64,000 nucleotides of DNA, from contig NZ_FOCZ01000008.1 of assembly GCF_900110245.1 (NCBI RefSeq), forward strand, positions 62,001 through 126,000, read 5' to 3'. Source of the DNA: Niastella yeongjuensis (GTDB taxonomy: Bacteria; Bacteroidota; Bacteroidia; Chitinophagales; Chitinophagaceae). Of the stretch, positions 1 to 8,342 are shown one piece after another; positions within the stretch are counted from its first letter, which is position 1; each line of letters begins with the position of its first letter. Position numbers and translations under genes: made by a program. The notes beneath the pieces are model-generated. The model had not been told where the DNA came from and did no database searches. It worked only from the letters and a program-made list of their open reading frames with translations.

Positions 1-1
1 G

Positions 2-580
2 CGGGTACTAACCGAAGCAGCAGCGCCGGTGCCATTGGTACTGTACAATCCGCCCCATGCAAAAAAGCGGTTGAGCCCGGAGGAATTCTTTCAGTTGAAA
101 GAAGCCGGTATTAACCTGGCTGGTTGTAAAACAGTAGGGGGCGATGCACAATGGTATGCCGCCATGAAAAAATGGGCACCGGAACTATCCTTGTTTGTTC
201 CCGGACATCATCTGGCCACCGGAGTAAGTTTAGGCGCACATGGTGCATATTCAAATGTGGCCTGCATACACCCGGCAGCTGCACAACAATGGTACAACCT
301 GATGTTAACCGATCTGCCGCAGGCATTGCAGATAGAAAAAGGCATTCAGCTTTTTATGAGCCAGTATATTCAGCCATTGATCAGTACCCGTGGTTACAGC
401 AATCAGGCTGCAGATAAACTGCTGGCCGCCATTGGCGGCTGGGCAAATGTGGGCACGCGTTTACGCTGGCCCTACAATGGCATCGATGAAGGCGAGGTTA
501 ATAAACTACGCCCCATCGCTTACGAGATGATGTCGGAGTTCTTTGCTTTGAATAATGAAAACACACTATGCAACAAATAA
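2..580 (+). CDS. DapA/NanA-family aldolase, partial (5' end outside window)
   Basis: The reading frame is open to the left edge, so this is the C-terminal ~193 residues of a dihydrodipicolinate synthase / N-acetylneuraminate lyase superfamily TIM-barrel protein. The YNPP motif and a following GCK lysine, the expected Schiff-base residue, are visible. Enzymes of this family form or cleave a pyruvate-containing carbon-carbon bond. The stop overlaps the sialidase start by 13 bp, so translation is coupled, and a complete N-acetylneuraminate lyase lies 1.2 kb downstream. It is probably a second aldolase of the same sugar-acid pathway, but its substrate cannot be read. The GTG at base 29 is not the start. 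Confidence 0.8.
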   Translation, partial: RVLTEAAAPVPLVLYNPPHAKKRLSPEEFFQLKEAGINLAGCKTVGGDAQWYAAMKKWAPELSLFVPGHHLATGVSLGAHGAYSNVACIHPAAAQQWYNLMLTDLPQALQIEKGIQLFMSQYIQPLISTRGYSNQAADKLLAAIGGWANVGTRLRWPYNGIDEGEVNKLRPIAYEMMSEFFALNNENTLCNK

Positions 581-1740
581 TAAATTATTGCTGCCTCCTT
601 GTTTTGGTTACGCTTATATGGTTACCCAATTCCGTTTGTGGCCAGACGGAAACAAAACCCGATACCCTGTCGCTGTTTGTGTCTGGCACAAATGGATATA
701 AAAGTTATCGCATCCCAGCTATAGTCACTACTACCAAAGGCACGCTGTTGGCTTTTTGCGAAGGCCGGAAGAACAATGCGGCCGATGCCGGTGACATCGA
801 TCTGTTATTAAAGCGCTCTACCGATGGCGGTCGTACCTGGAGCCAACAACAGGTTATCTGGAACGATAGCACCAATACATGTGGCAATCCCTGTCCGGTA
901 GTAGATGAAACAACCGGTACCATTTGTTTATTGAGCACACATAACCTGGGCGATGATAAAGAAGGCGATATAATAAAGAAATTAAGTCGCAGTACCCGCA
1001 CGGTATGGATCACCAGAAGCAACGACGATGGATTGACCTGGTCTGAACCCGAAGATATTACCGCTACCACCAAAAAGAAAGAGTGGGGGTGGTATGCTAC
1101 TGGTCCGGGTATAGGCATACAAATAAAACAGGGCCCGCACAAAGGCCGGCTGGTAATACCGTGTGATTTCAGTTACGACGATTCAACCACCATTCCTGCA
1201 GCAGGCCATGCGTCCATGGGTTCACATAGTATTTATAGTGACGACCATGGTACTACCTGGAAGCTGGGCGGCAGTATAACTCCTAAGATGAATGAATGCC
1301 AGGTAATAGAAGTGGCAGATGGCAATGGTACTTTACTGATGAACATGCGCTCGTACTTCCAGCGCAACTGCCGCGCACAGGCCCTCAGTTATGATGGCGG
1401 CATTACCTGGACGGCCCCGGTTGATGTGCCTGCACTGGTGGAACCGGTTTGCCAGGCAAGTATATTCCGGTATGCATGGCCTAATAAAAAAACAAAAAGT
1501 ATCATGCTGTTCCTGAACCCGGCATCTGCCAAACGAATGAACATGACCGTCAGGGCAAGTTATGATGAAGGACAAACCTGGCCGGTTATCCGTACCCTAT
1601 ATACAGGTCCCTCGGCTTACTCCTGTATGACCCTGTTACCCAATGGAACAATAAACTGTTTATACGAAGCGGGGAATAAGAATCCCTATGAAACAATCAT
1701 TTTTCAAAAACTGATCGCCAAAGAACTGTTGAATAAGTAA
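568..1740 (+). CDS. Exo-alpha-sialidase (BNR/Asp-box)
   Basis: Secreted or periplasmic sialidase releasing terminal sialic acid from glycans. An N-terminal signal peptide (hydrophobic residues ~8-24) ends near VCGQ. The YRIP motif (residues 47-50) carries the first arginine of the catalytic triad. Five Asp boxes of the form S-x-D-x-G-x-T-W are visible: STDGGRTW (~84), SNDDGLTW, SDDHGTTW, SYDGGITW and SYDEGQTW. The 390-aa length is normal for a single six-bladed propeller without a carbohydrate-binding module. It overlaps the aldolase upstream and lies 11 bp before the lyase gene, which fits one operon for sialic-acid release and breakdown. Confidence 0.93.
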   Translation: MQQIINYCCLLVLVTLIWLPNSVCGQTETKPDTLSLFVSGTNGYKSYRIPAIVTTTKGTLLAFCEGRKNNAADAGDIDLLLKRSTDGGRTWSQQQVIWNDSTNTCGNPCPVVDETTGTICLLSTHNLGDDKEGDIIKKLSRSTRTVWITRSNDDGLTWSEPEDITATTKKKEWGWYATGPGIGIQIKQGPHKGRLVIPCDFSYDDSTTIPAAGHASMGSHSIYSDDHGTTWKLGGSITPKMNECQVIEVADGNGTLLMNMRSYFQRNCRAQALSYDGGITWTAPVDVPALVEPVCQASIFRYAWPNKKTKSIMLFLNPASAKRMNMTVRASYDEGQTWPVIRTLYTGPSAYSCMTLLPNGTINCLYEAGNKNPYETIIFQKLIAKELLNK

Positions 1741-1751
1741 AATAAAAACTA

Positions 1752-2693
1752 ATGAGCACACACATGAGTCATCTTAGCGGACTGATATCTGCACCCTTTA
1801 CACCAATGAACCCAGATGGAACCATCAATTTTAGTAAAGTGCCCGATGTAGTGAACCTGTTGATCGAAAATAAGGTAAAGGGCATGTTTGTTTGTGGCAG
1901 CACTGGTGAAGGCCCGTCCCTGACTACAGAGGAAAGAAAAGAACTGGCAGCCGCATTTGTAAAAGCGGCAAATAAAAGATTACTGGTTTTTGTGCATGTG
2001 GGGCATAACAGTATCACAGAAGCCCGGCAACTGGCGGCTCATGCGCAGCAAATTGGCGCCGATTATATTTCCGCTACGCCTTCTACCTATTTCAAAGTAG
2101 ATTCCATTGACCTGCTGGTACAGTGCCTGCAGGAAATTGCAAAAGGGGCGCCCTCCTTACCCCTATATTATTACAATATTCCGGCATTAACAGGGATCAG
2201 TCTCGATATGGTGAAGCTGCTCGAAAAAGCAGGACAGTCCATCCCTACATTCGCTGGTATTAAATATACAGCGCCTCTGATCCACGACTACCAGGCCTGT
2301 GTTAACTTCGACAAGAACAAATACGATATTTTATATGGCACCGATGAAATGTTGCTGGGTGCCCTGGCAACCGGCGCCAAAGGTTTTATTGGCAGCACGT
2401 ATAATTTTGTAGCGCCCCTGTACAATGCCCTGATAGAAGAATTTAAAAAAGGTAATTTGTCAGAAGCCCAGCGATTGCAATATATTTCAGTGGAAATGGT
2501 ACGTGTGATCGTAAAACATGGCGGACTGCGGGCACAAAAAGCCATGATGAAACTGATTGGTCTGGATTGTGGCAATGTTCGTTATCCCTTGAATCCATTT
2601 AAAGAAAATGAATACAAATTACTGGAAACCGATTTAAAGGCTATTGGCTTTTTTAACTGGGTTAGCAAGTCGAAGGAGGCTGTTGCCTCTTAA
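1752..2693 (+). CDS. nanA: N-acetylneuraminate lyase
   Basis: Cleaves N-acetylneuraminate to N-acetylmannosamine and pyruvate in the cytoplasm. It is a class I aldolase TIM barrel of 313 aa, the normal length. GSTGE (49-53) binds the pyruvate carboxylate, the tyrosine of YYYNIP (139-144) is the catalytic Tyr, and K171 in AGIKYT is the Schiff-base lysine. Context decides lyase over dihydrodipicolinate synthase: it sits directly after a sialidase and before a Kelch-symporter fusion. Met5 is an alternative start. Confidence 0.9.
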   Translation: MSTHMSHLSGLISAPFTPMNPDGTINFSKVPDVVNLLIENKVKGMFVCGSTGEGPSLTTEERKELAAAFVKAANKRLLVFVHVGHNSITEARQLAAHAQQIGADYISATPSTYFKVDSIDLLVQCLQEIAKGAPSLPLYYYNIPALTGISLDMVKLLEKAGQSIPTFAGIKYTAPLIHDYQACVNFDKNKYDILYGTDEMLLGALATGAKGFIGSTYNFVAPLYNALIEEFKKGNLSEAQRLQYISVEMVRVIVKHGGLRAQKAMMKLIGLDCGNVRYPLNPFKENEYKLLETDLKAIGFFNWVSKSKEAVAS

Positions 2694-2702
2694 GTAGAAT
2701 AT

Positions 2703-2797
2703 GTCAGTTGTGAGTGGTCAGTGGTGAGTGAGTTCGCGATTAATCATTCATCTGAACAATAGCGAGCCTACTCACCACTCACTATTCACAACTCACA
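2703..2797. repeat. Heptad hairpin repeat, GTGAGTG type (copy A)
   Basis: Left arm built of 7-bp units (GTCAGTT, GTGAGTG, GTCAGTG, GTGAGTG), then a loop starting TTCGCGA and containing ATCTGAA, then a right arm of complementary units (CTCACCA, CTCACTA, TTCACAA, CTCAC). The arms pair imperfectly over ~27 bp. It fills the gap between nanA and the Kelch-symporter gene. The loop words recur in copies B and C at 13.96 and 14.46 kb. Confidence 0.8.
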
Positions 2798-2811
2798 ATA
2801 ACGAATGCTAA

Positions 2812-5373
2812 ATGAAAAAATATTTTTGCTACATATTTCTCTTCTTCATTACCCTCAACAGCAAGGCGAATGACATCCCCAAGCCCTACCTCCAATGGAC
2901 ACAGCTACCGGCAATTCCCGATCAGGTAGGTTTTGCCGGTTCATTTGCCGGTGTATCGAACGGGGCGTTGCTGGTAGCGGGTGGATCTAATTTTGGCATT
3001 GGCGGCACACCCTGGAATGGTGCTGCGAAAACCTGGTCCGATAAAGTCTTTGTACTTGAACAACCTAATGGTAAATGGAAAGAAGCAGGCAGGTTACCAC
3101 ATCCGCTTGCTTATGGCGTTTCGGTAACCTGGCAGGATGGTGTAATTGTCGCCGGTGGCAGCGATGCAAGCATGCATTATAACGAAGTGTTTATGCTGCG
3201 TTATAAAAATGGAGTTATAGAAACCGAGAATCTGCCTGCGCTGCCTGCACCAATTGCCAATGCGTGCGGAATTGTAATAGGTTCAACCTTGTACATCGCG
3301 GGAGGAACTTCAGGGCCCAATGCTGCCCAGGCCGCAACAAATTTCTGGGTGCTGGACCTGGCGCAACCTGCTGCCCGGCGCGCCTGGAAAGTGGAAACAC
3401 CCTGGCCCGGACCGGGAAGAATGCTGGCCGTAGCCGCTACGCAAGAGGGTGCTTTTTATATATTAAGCGGTGCTGCCATTAACAAACAACCAGGTGATAG
3501 CACGGTGCATCGTACCTTTTTAAAAGATGCTTACAAATACATGCCCGGCAAGGGCTGGAGTCGCATTACCGATCTGCCGCAATCGGTAGCCGCGGCGCCA
3601 TCGCCGGCATTCACTACAGGGCAAACCCATTTGCTGGTGTTTGGTGGCGATAACGGACAATATTTTGATCGGAACGCAACACTGCAACAAAAACATCCCG
3701 GCTTTTCAAACGAAGTGTGGATGTATAATTCTATAACCGACTCCTGGAGCACCATAGGAAATGTTTTTACAGATCATAGAGCAGATGCTGAGCAGAATCC
3801 CCTTAACAGTACCTGGGCGCCAGTTACCACTACAGCGGTTGTCTGGAATGGTAACCTGGTGCTGCCAGGTGGTGAAGTGCGGCCTGGCACCCGTACCAAC
3901 CGGGTATTAATGGCCACCCCGGTGCAGCCACCCGGTGGTTTCCGCCTGCTCGACTGGACCATCGTTGGCATTTACTTTTTGCTGGTGATCGGTATCAGTG
4001 TTATTGTATCGCGCAATATGCAACGTACAACCAGCGGTTTCTTTTTGGGAGGTGGTAAAATTCCCTGGTGGGCAGCAGGGTTAAGCATCTTCGGTTCCAA
4101 ACTGAGTGCGCTTACTTTTATTGCCATTCCGGCAAAAGCCTATGCCACCGATTGGGTGTACCTGTTGAACAATGTAATGATTGTGGTAGTGGCTCCCATA
4201 GTAGTATATTTCTATCTGCAATACTTCCGCAAATTAAAACTCACCAGTGTATACGAATACCTGAACATCCGGTTCAACCGGCAGGTAAAATGGCTGGGCA
4301 GTTTAACCTTCGTATTGTTTCAGGTAAGCCGGCTGGGTATTGTAATTTATTTGCCCGCATTGGTGTTAAGCGCTGTTACGGGCATCAATATCTTTATTTG
4401 TATCGTCGGCACCAGTTTAATAACCACAGCATACAGTGTATCGGGTGGTATCGAAGCCGTGGTTTGGACAGAAGTGATGCAGGTGGGGGTGTTGCTCGGT
4501 GGTGCTTTGGCTACGTTGTTCTTTATTGCCGGTTCGTTACATGGTGGTTTTGGCCAGTTGTTCACCGAAGCCATGGGCCACGATAAATTCCGGCTGGCCA
4601 TTCCCGACTGGACGATCACCGAACCTGTATTGTGGGTGGTGTTTGTAGGCGGTTTCCTAACGCAATTGGTTACCTATTCGAGCGACCAGGTAGTGGTGCA
4701 GCGTTACCTTACTACTTCTACCGAAAAAGAAGCTAAGAAATCTATTTATACGAATGCAATACTGGTAATACCGGCCTCGCTGATTTTCTTTAGCGTGGGC
4801 ACGGCGTTGTGGGTGTATTACCGGCACCATCCTGCTGCATTGAACCCGCATGGCCGTACCGATGATGTGTTTCCGTGGTATATAAGCAACGAGTTGCCAT
4901 CGGGTTTGGCGGGATTGGTAATTGCCGGTTTGTTTGCCGCTACCATGTCAACCATCAGCAGCAGTATGAACTCTATTGCTACAGTGATCACCACCGATTT
5001 TTACCAAAGTGCCAGACCGGCCAGTACAGACAAACAACGTTTTGTATTTGCCCGCTGGGTAACCGTGTTATTGGGAGCGCTGGGTTGTTTGATCGCTATT
5101 TATATGGTGTATCTGCGCAATGCTTCTATCTGGGACCAGTACATTAAAATAATCGGTCTGTTTGGTGGTTGCCTGGCCGGGATGTTTGTAGCGGGGATCT
5201 TTTTCCCGCGCATTACCAGCAAGGGTATTTTTATTGGGTTTGTGGTAAGCGCTGTTTGTTTATATTTTATTCAGGCAGCCAATATCATCAACTTCTTCCT
5301 GTACCCCGCCGCCGCCGTCCTGATCTGTGTGCTGGTAGCCTACCTTGCCAGCATGAAAACCAATAGGCAATAG
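2812..5373 (+). CDS. Kelch (NanM-like) epimerase fused to sodium:solute symporter
   Basis: An 853-aa two-part protein. Residues ~1-20 are a signal sequence and ~25-370 form Kelch blades with repeated V-A-G-G and W motifs, as in N-acetylneuraminate epimerase (NanM), which interconverts sialic-acid anomers outside the cytoplasm. From ~378 there are 12-13 hydrophobic segments of the SSS family, including the region around GFFLGGGKIPWWAAG. In nanA/sialidase context this should be an Na+-coupled sialic-acid importer with its own mutarotase. The two functions are separate proteins in Escherichia coli; the fusion is continuous here. The stop codon lies inside the first AATAGGC heptads of the downstream repeat. 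Confidence 0.88.
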   Translation: MKKYFCYIFLFFITLNSKANDIPKPYLQWTQLPAIPDQVGFAGSFAGVSNGALLVAGGSNFGIGGTPWNGAAKTWSDKVFVLEQPNGKWKEAGRLPHPLAYGVSVTWQDGVIVAGGSDASMHYNEVFMLRYKNGVIETENLPALPAPIANACGIVIGSTLYIAGGTSGPNAAQAATNFWVLDLAQPAARRAWKVETPWPGPGRMLAVAATQEGAFYILSGAAINKQPGDSTVHRTFLKDAYKYMPGKGWSRITDLPQSVAAAPSPAFTTGQTHLLVFGGDNGQYFDRNATLQQKHPGFSNEVWMYNSITDSWSTIGNVFTDHRADAEQNPLNSTWAPVTTTAVVWNGNLVLPGGEVRPGTRTNRVLMATPVQPPGGFRLLDWTIVGIYFLLVIGISVIVSRNMQRTTSGFFLGGGKIPWWAAGLSIFGSKLSALTFIAIPAKAYATDWVYLLNNVMIVVVAPIVVYFYLQYFRKLKLTSVYEYLNIRFNRQVKWLGSLTFVLFQVSRLGIVIYLPALVLSAVTGINIFICIVGTSLITTAYSVSGGIEAVVWTEVMQVGVLLGGALATLFFIAGSLHGGFGQLFTEAMGHDKFRLAIPDWTITEPVLWVVFVGGFLTQLVTYSSDQVVVQRYLTTSTEKEAKKSIYTNAILVIPASLIFFSVGTALWVYYRHHPAALNPHGRTDDVFPWYISNELPSGLAGLVIAGLFAATMSTISSSMNSIATVITTDFYQSARPASTDKQRFVFARWVTVLLGALGCLIAIYMVYLRNASIWDQYIKIIGLFGGCLAGMFVAGIFFPRITSKGIFIGFVVSAVCLYFIQAANIINFFLYPAAAVLICVLVAYLASMKTNRQ

Positions 5374-5487
5374 GCAATAGGCAATGGGAGGCTTCGGCGG
5401 GCCAGCCAGAAGGTAACGCAATAAAAATCCCCCGACGGTACGTCGGGGGATTTTTATTGCGTTCAAATGTTTTTTCTTGCCTATTGG
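5362..5487. repeat. Heptad repeat (AATAGGC type) enclosing a terminator
   Basis: Three tandem AATAGGC units at 5362-5382 plus a drifted fourth. The far end carries TTGCCTATTGG (5477-5487), the exact complement of CCAATAGGCAA (5360-5370). The repeat supplies the stop codons of both convergent neighbours, so it abuts or invaded both gene ends. A strong terminator lies inside. Confidence 0.75.
5415..5463. terminator. Bidirectional terminator
   Basis: Perfect 23-bp inverted repeat with a 3-base loop: AACGCAATAAAAATC plus CCCCGACG, loop GTA, then the exact complement. The A/T-rich outer stem gives a U-run on either strand. It lies between convergent genes. Confidence 0.92.
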
Positions 5488-6305
5488 TAGGAGTACTCAA
5501 TCTTCCCAATCATCATCTTGTTCTTTGCAAAACACTCATCTCTTTGTTTCAGCCCCTGATCATTGTATCTGTAATACCATTTTTGATAATCGGCTCCGCC
5601 GGCAGTAGTTACCAGCATCATGCTTAGGTTGCCAGCTTCATTGTATTCAAAAATGTAATCAGGCATCAGTCTTTTGGCGCGGTTGTTATATCTTACTACA
5701 TCGGTTAACCGGTTTTTATCGTCGTAGTAGTAATACACTACAGGCAATTCAGTGCCCCCGTGTACGCTTCTTTCTTCCCCTACATTGTCTTTTTCATCGA
5801 GTTTGAAGGTAACTACCGTAGTATCTGTGCTGTTTTTTATTTTCAGCATCTTTTCGGGTTTGCCATCTTTATAAAAATACAGGTGTTGTTCCCGGGTGGA
5901 GTAACCGCCAGGGGAAAACGACATATTGGTAATACCTGTAATAAGATTGTTGGCATCGTAAGCGTACTGAATGATCACCTTATTGCCATCGGTAGTATCG
6001 ATGCTTTGGGTCAACAGACCTTTCTCATTAAAATAATGCGTGATCTCGTCTTTTCCACTCAGGCTGGTAGAAGTTTCGGTAGTAATGGAGCTGGCTGAAA
6101 TAGCCTGGGTGCCGCCAAAACCTTCAATGGGCTGATTATTGCCATCGAAACTGGTCATTTTTACCGATTTTACTTTATTGGCCTGGAATACCGCTCTTTT
6201 TTTGACAATTTCATTGGTCATTACCAGGTCATTGTAATAGTGCTGACTATAGGCGGTATGAGCAATAAAACTAATGAGAAGAGATAGTCCCAAAATTCTG
6301 ATCAT
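5481..6305 (-). CDS. Secreted hypothetical protein with YD/RHS-like strands
   Basis: A 274-aa protein with a signal peptide (cleavage near AYSQ, residue ~20). The body has several stretches resembling YD-repeat strands, such as YFNEKGLLTQS, YAYDANNLITGI, YYYDDKNRLTDV and YRYNDQGLKQRDE, which suggests a small beta-sheet module like those of RHS proteins but without an RHS core or toxin tip. No catalytic motif is seen. It converges on the sialic-acid transporter gene and shares its terminator. Function unknown; probably periplasmic or surface. Confidence 0.7.
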   Translation of the reverse strand: MIRILGLSLLISFIAHTAYSQHYYNDLVMTNEIVKKRAVFQANKVKSVKMTSFDGNNQPIEGFGGTQAISASSITTETSTSLSGKDEITHYFNEKGLLTQSIDTTDGNKVIIQYAYDANNLITGITNMSFSPGGYSTREQHLYFYKDGKPEKMLKIKNSTDTTVVTFKLDEKDNVGEERSVHGGTELPVVYYYYDDKNRLTDVVRYNNRAKRLMPDYIFEYNEAGNLSMMLVTTAGGADYQKWYYRYNDQGLKQRDECFAKNKMMIGKIEYSYQ

Positions 6306-6426
6306 ATTATAAACAGCTTAATTTTTTGCGCTTTAGTAACGAATAATTTCGTCCAATAATACAACGGAACAGTGAATTTTTCTGTAAAATAACCTGTTTC
6401 CTTATTTTTAGTTAAAATTTCCACCT

Positions 6427-7539
6427 TTGTCACACAGTAAAGAACGTCACGAGAAAATTTGCCTAAACTGTAATGCTGCGCTGCATGGAAGATTTTGTCA
6501 TGTGTGTGGACAGGAAAATATTGAGCCAAAAGAGACAGTCTGGGGCCTTGTAAGCCATTTTTTTTACGACATTACCCATTTCGACGGTAAGTTTTTTAGT
6601 ACTACCCGGTACCTGATCACCCGCCCTGGCTTTTTACCAAAGGAATATATTGAAGGCCGGCGGGCCCGATATCTGCACCCCATCAGGATGTATGTTTTTT
6701 CTTCTGCATTATTCTTTCTCTGTCTGTACTCAGTTTTCCATTTTCATGGGGAAGAAGGAGGGGAGAAAAAGGACAAAAAAAGCGACATCATTGCATCGAT
6801 ACCCGATTCTGTTAAAGCCAGGGCCCTGGTGAATGCAAAGGACAGGGAAGACTCTATCGTGGTGGAGCGGGCCCTTGATCTGGCCCGGCCCTATATGCGA
6901 ACACCGGAAATAAAAAAATCAGACACTGCGCGCGTCTATTCAAAAAAGTTCAGGAAGGAGCGGTTTATTGTAAACATGACCAATCCCGATCAACGATATG
7001 CTTCAATTAAGGAGTATGATTCCATACAGAAAGCGCTGCCGAAAAACGAAAAGGATAATTGGATAGAACGCCATGCCAAACACCGCGAAATTGAATTGAA
7101 CGCCCGGTACAACGGCGATCAAAAAGCAATGTGGCGCGATCTGCTGGAGAAATTCGTTCATACCTTTCCTTATCTGTTGTTCATTTCGTTGCCGTTGTAT
7201 GCCCTCTACCTGAGACTATTATACTATCGCCGCAAACAGTTCCTGTATGTAACACACGGTATATTTTTGATATATCTGTATATCTTTACCTTCATTGACC
7301 TGTTGGTGTACTTTGGATTGAACCAGATACACGAATCAATGGACTGGGGTTGGATGGGCTGGATAGAGGCGGCTGTATTATTATATGGAGTATGGTATGC
7401 CTACAAAGCCATGCGAAAATTTTATGGGCAGGGCACGGGTAAAACACTGCTCAAGTTTTTTATCCTGAATACCTTAGCTTTCTGTTCGATCATTATCCTG
7501 TTCACGGGTTTCTTTTTATTTGCAGTGTTTAAATTTTAA
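6427..7539 (+). CDS. DUF3667-type zinc-ribbon membrane protein
   Basis: A 370-aa protein. A zinc ribbon at residues ~12-30 (C-x2-C, then C-x2-CG) is followed by the GKFFSTTRYLITRPGFLPKEY region typical of DUF3667, one hydrophobic helix (~85-103), a charged middle and about four C-terminal membrane helices (~245-365). This architecture is common in Bacteroidota and has no assigned function. The frame starts at a TTG because no ATG precedes the zinc ribbon. It is followed 14 bp later by mazG. Confidence 0.8.
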   Translation: MSHSKERHEKICLNCNAALHGRFCHVCGQENIEPKETVWGLVSHFFYDITHFDGKFFSTTRYLITRPGFLPKEYIEGRRARYLHPIRMYVFSSALFFLCLYSVFHFHGEEGGEKKDKKSDIIASIPDSVKARALVNAKDREDSIVVERALDLARPYMRTPEIKKSDTARVYSKKFRKERFIVNMTNPDQRYASIKEYDSIQKALPKNEKDNWIERHAKHREIELNARYNGDQKAMWRDLLEKFVHTFPYLLFISLPLYALYLRLLYYRRKQFLYVTHGIFLIYLYIFTFIDLLVYFGLNQIHESMDWGWMGWIEAAVLLYGVWYAYKAMRKFYGQGTGKTLLKFFILNTLAFCSIIILFTGFFLFAVFKF

Positions 7540-7553
7540 CAATTTGGTGATAT

Positions 7554-8342
7554 ATGGCACAACAACAACAAGCGGTGGCGGATGCATTCATGCGCCTGGT
7601 AGGTATTATGGACGATTTACGGGAGAAATGTCCCTGGGATAAAAAACAAACGATACAAACGCTGCGGCCCCTGACTATTGAAGAAATGTATGAACTGGCC
7701 GATGCCATCACCGATAAGGACTGGAAAGGTATTAAGGAAGAGATGGGTGACCTGATGCTGCATTTGATCTTCTATGCAAAGATTGGTGCTGAGCAACAAC
7801 AGTTTACCCTCGAAGAAGCCATCCATGGCGTTTGCGAAAAACTGATTCATCGCCATCCGCATATTTATGGCGATGTACAGGTAAAAGACGAGGAAGAAGT
7901 AAAACAGAACTGGGAAAAGCTGAAATTAAAAGAAGGCAAGAAATCGGTGTTGAGCGGTGTGCCTGTTTCGCTTCCTGCCGTGGTAAAGGCAACCCGCTTG
8001 CAGGAAAAAGCCCGCCAGGTAGGTTTTGAATGGGATAACCGGGAACAGGTTTGGGATAAAGTAACCGAAGAAACCGAAGAACTGCACGAAGCAGTCGCGG
8101 CCAATGAACCCGATAAAATAGAAGAAGAGTTTGGCGATCTGCTTTTTTCCCTCATCAATTATGCACGATTTTTGCAGATAGATGCGGAGAACGCATTGGA
8201 AAGAACCAATAAAAAGTTTATTTCGCGGTTCACCCAAATGGAACAACTGGCATTGCAACAGGGCAAACCCCTGGCTGATATGACCCTGGCTGAAATGGAT
8301 GCCATCTGGAACACGATCAAAAAACAAAACCCCGATACTTGA
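7554..8342 (+). CDS. mazG: Nucleoside triphosphate pyrophosphohydrolase MazG
   Basis: Hydrolyses (d)NTPs to monophosphates and pyrophosphate, cleaning aberrant nucleotides and lowering ppGpp indirectly. The 262 aa hold two MazG repeats, each with acidic Mg-binding helices: IEEMYELADAI with KEEMGDLMLH, then TEETEELHEAV with EEFGDLLFS. The KCPWDKKQT signature lies near residue 25. Length is normal. Its stop overlaps the TTG start of the histidine kinase gene. Confidence 0.95.
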   Translation: MAQQQQAVADAFMRLVGIMDDLREKCPWDKKQTIQTLRPLTIEEMYELADAITDKDWKGIKEEMGDLMLHLIFYAKIGAEQQQFTLEEAIHGVCEKLIHRHPHIYGDVQVKDEEEVKQNWEKLKLKEGKKSVLSGVPVSLPAVVKATRLQEKARQVGFEWDNREQVWDKVTEETEELHEAVAANEPDKIEEEFGDLLFSLINYARFLQIDAENALERTNKKFISRFTQMEQLALQQGKPLADMTLAEMDAIWNTIKKQNPDT

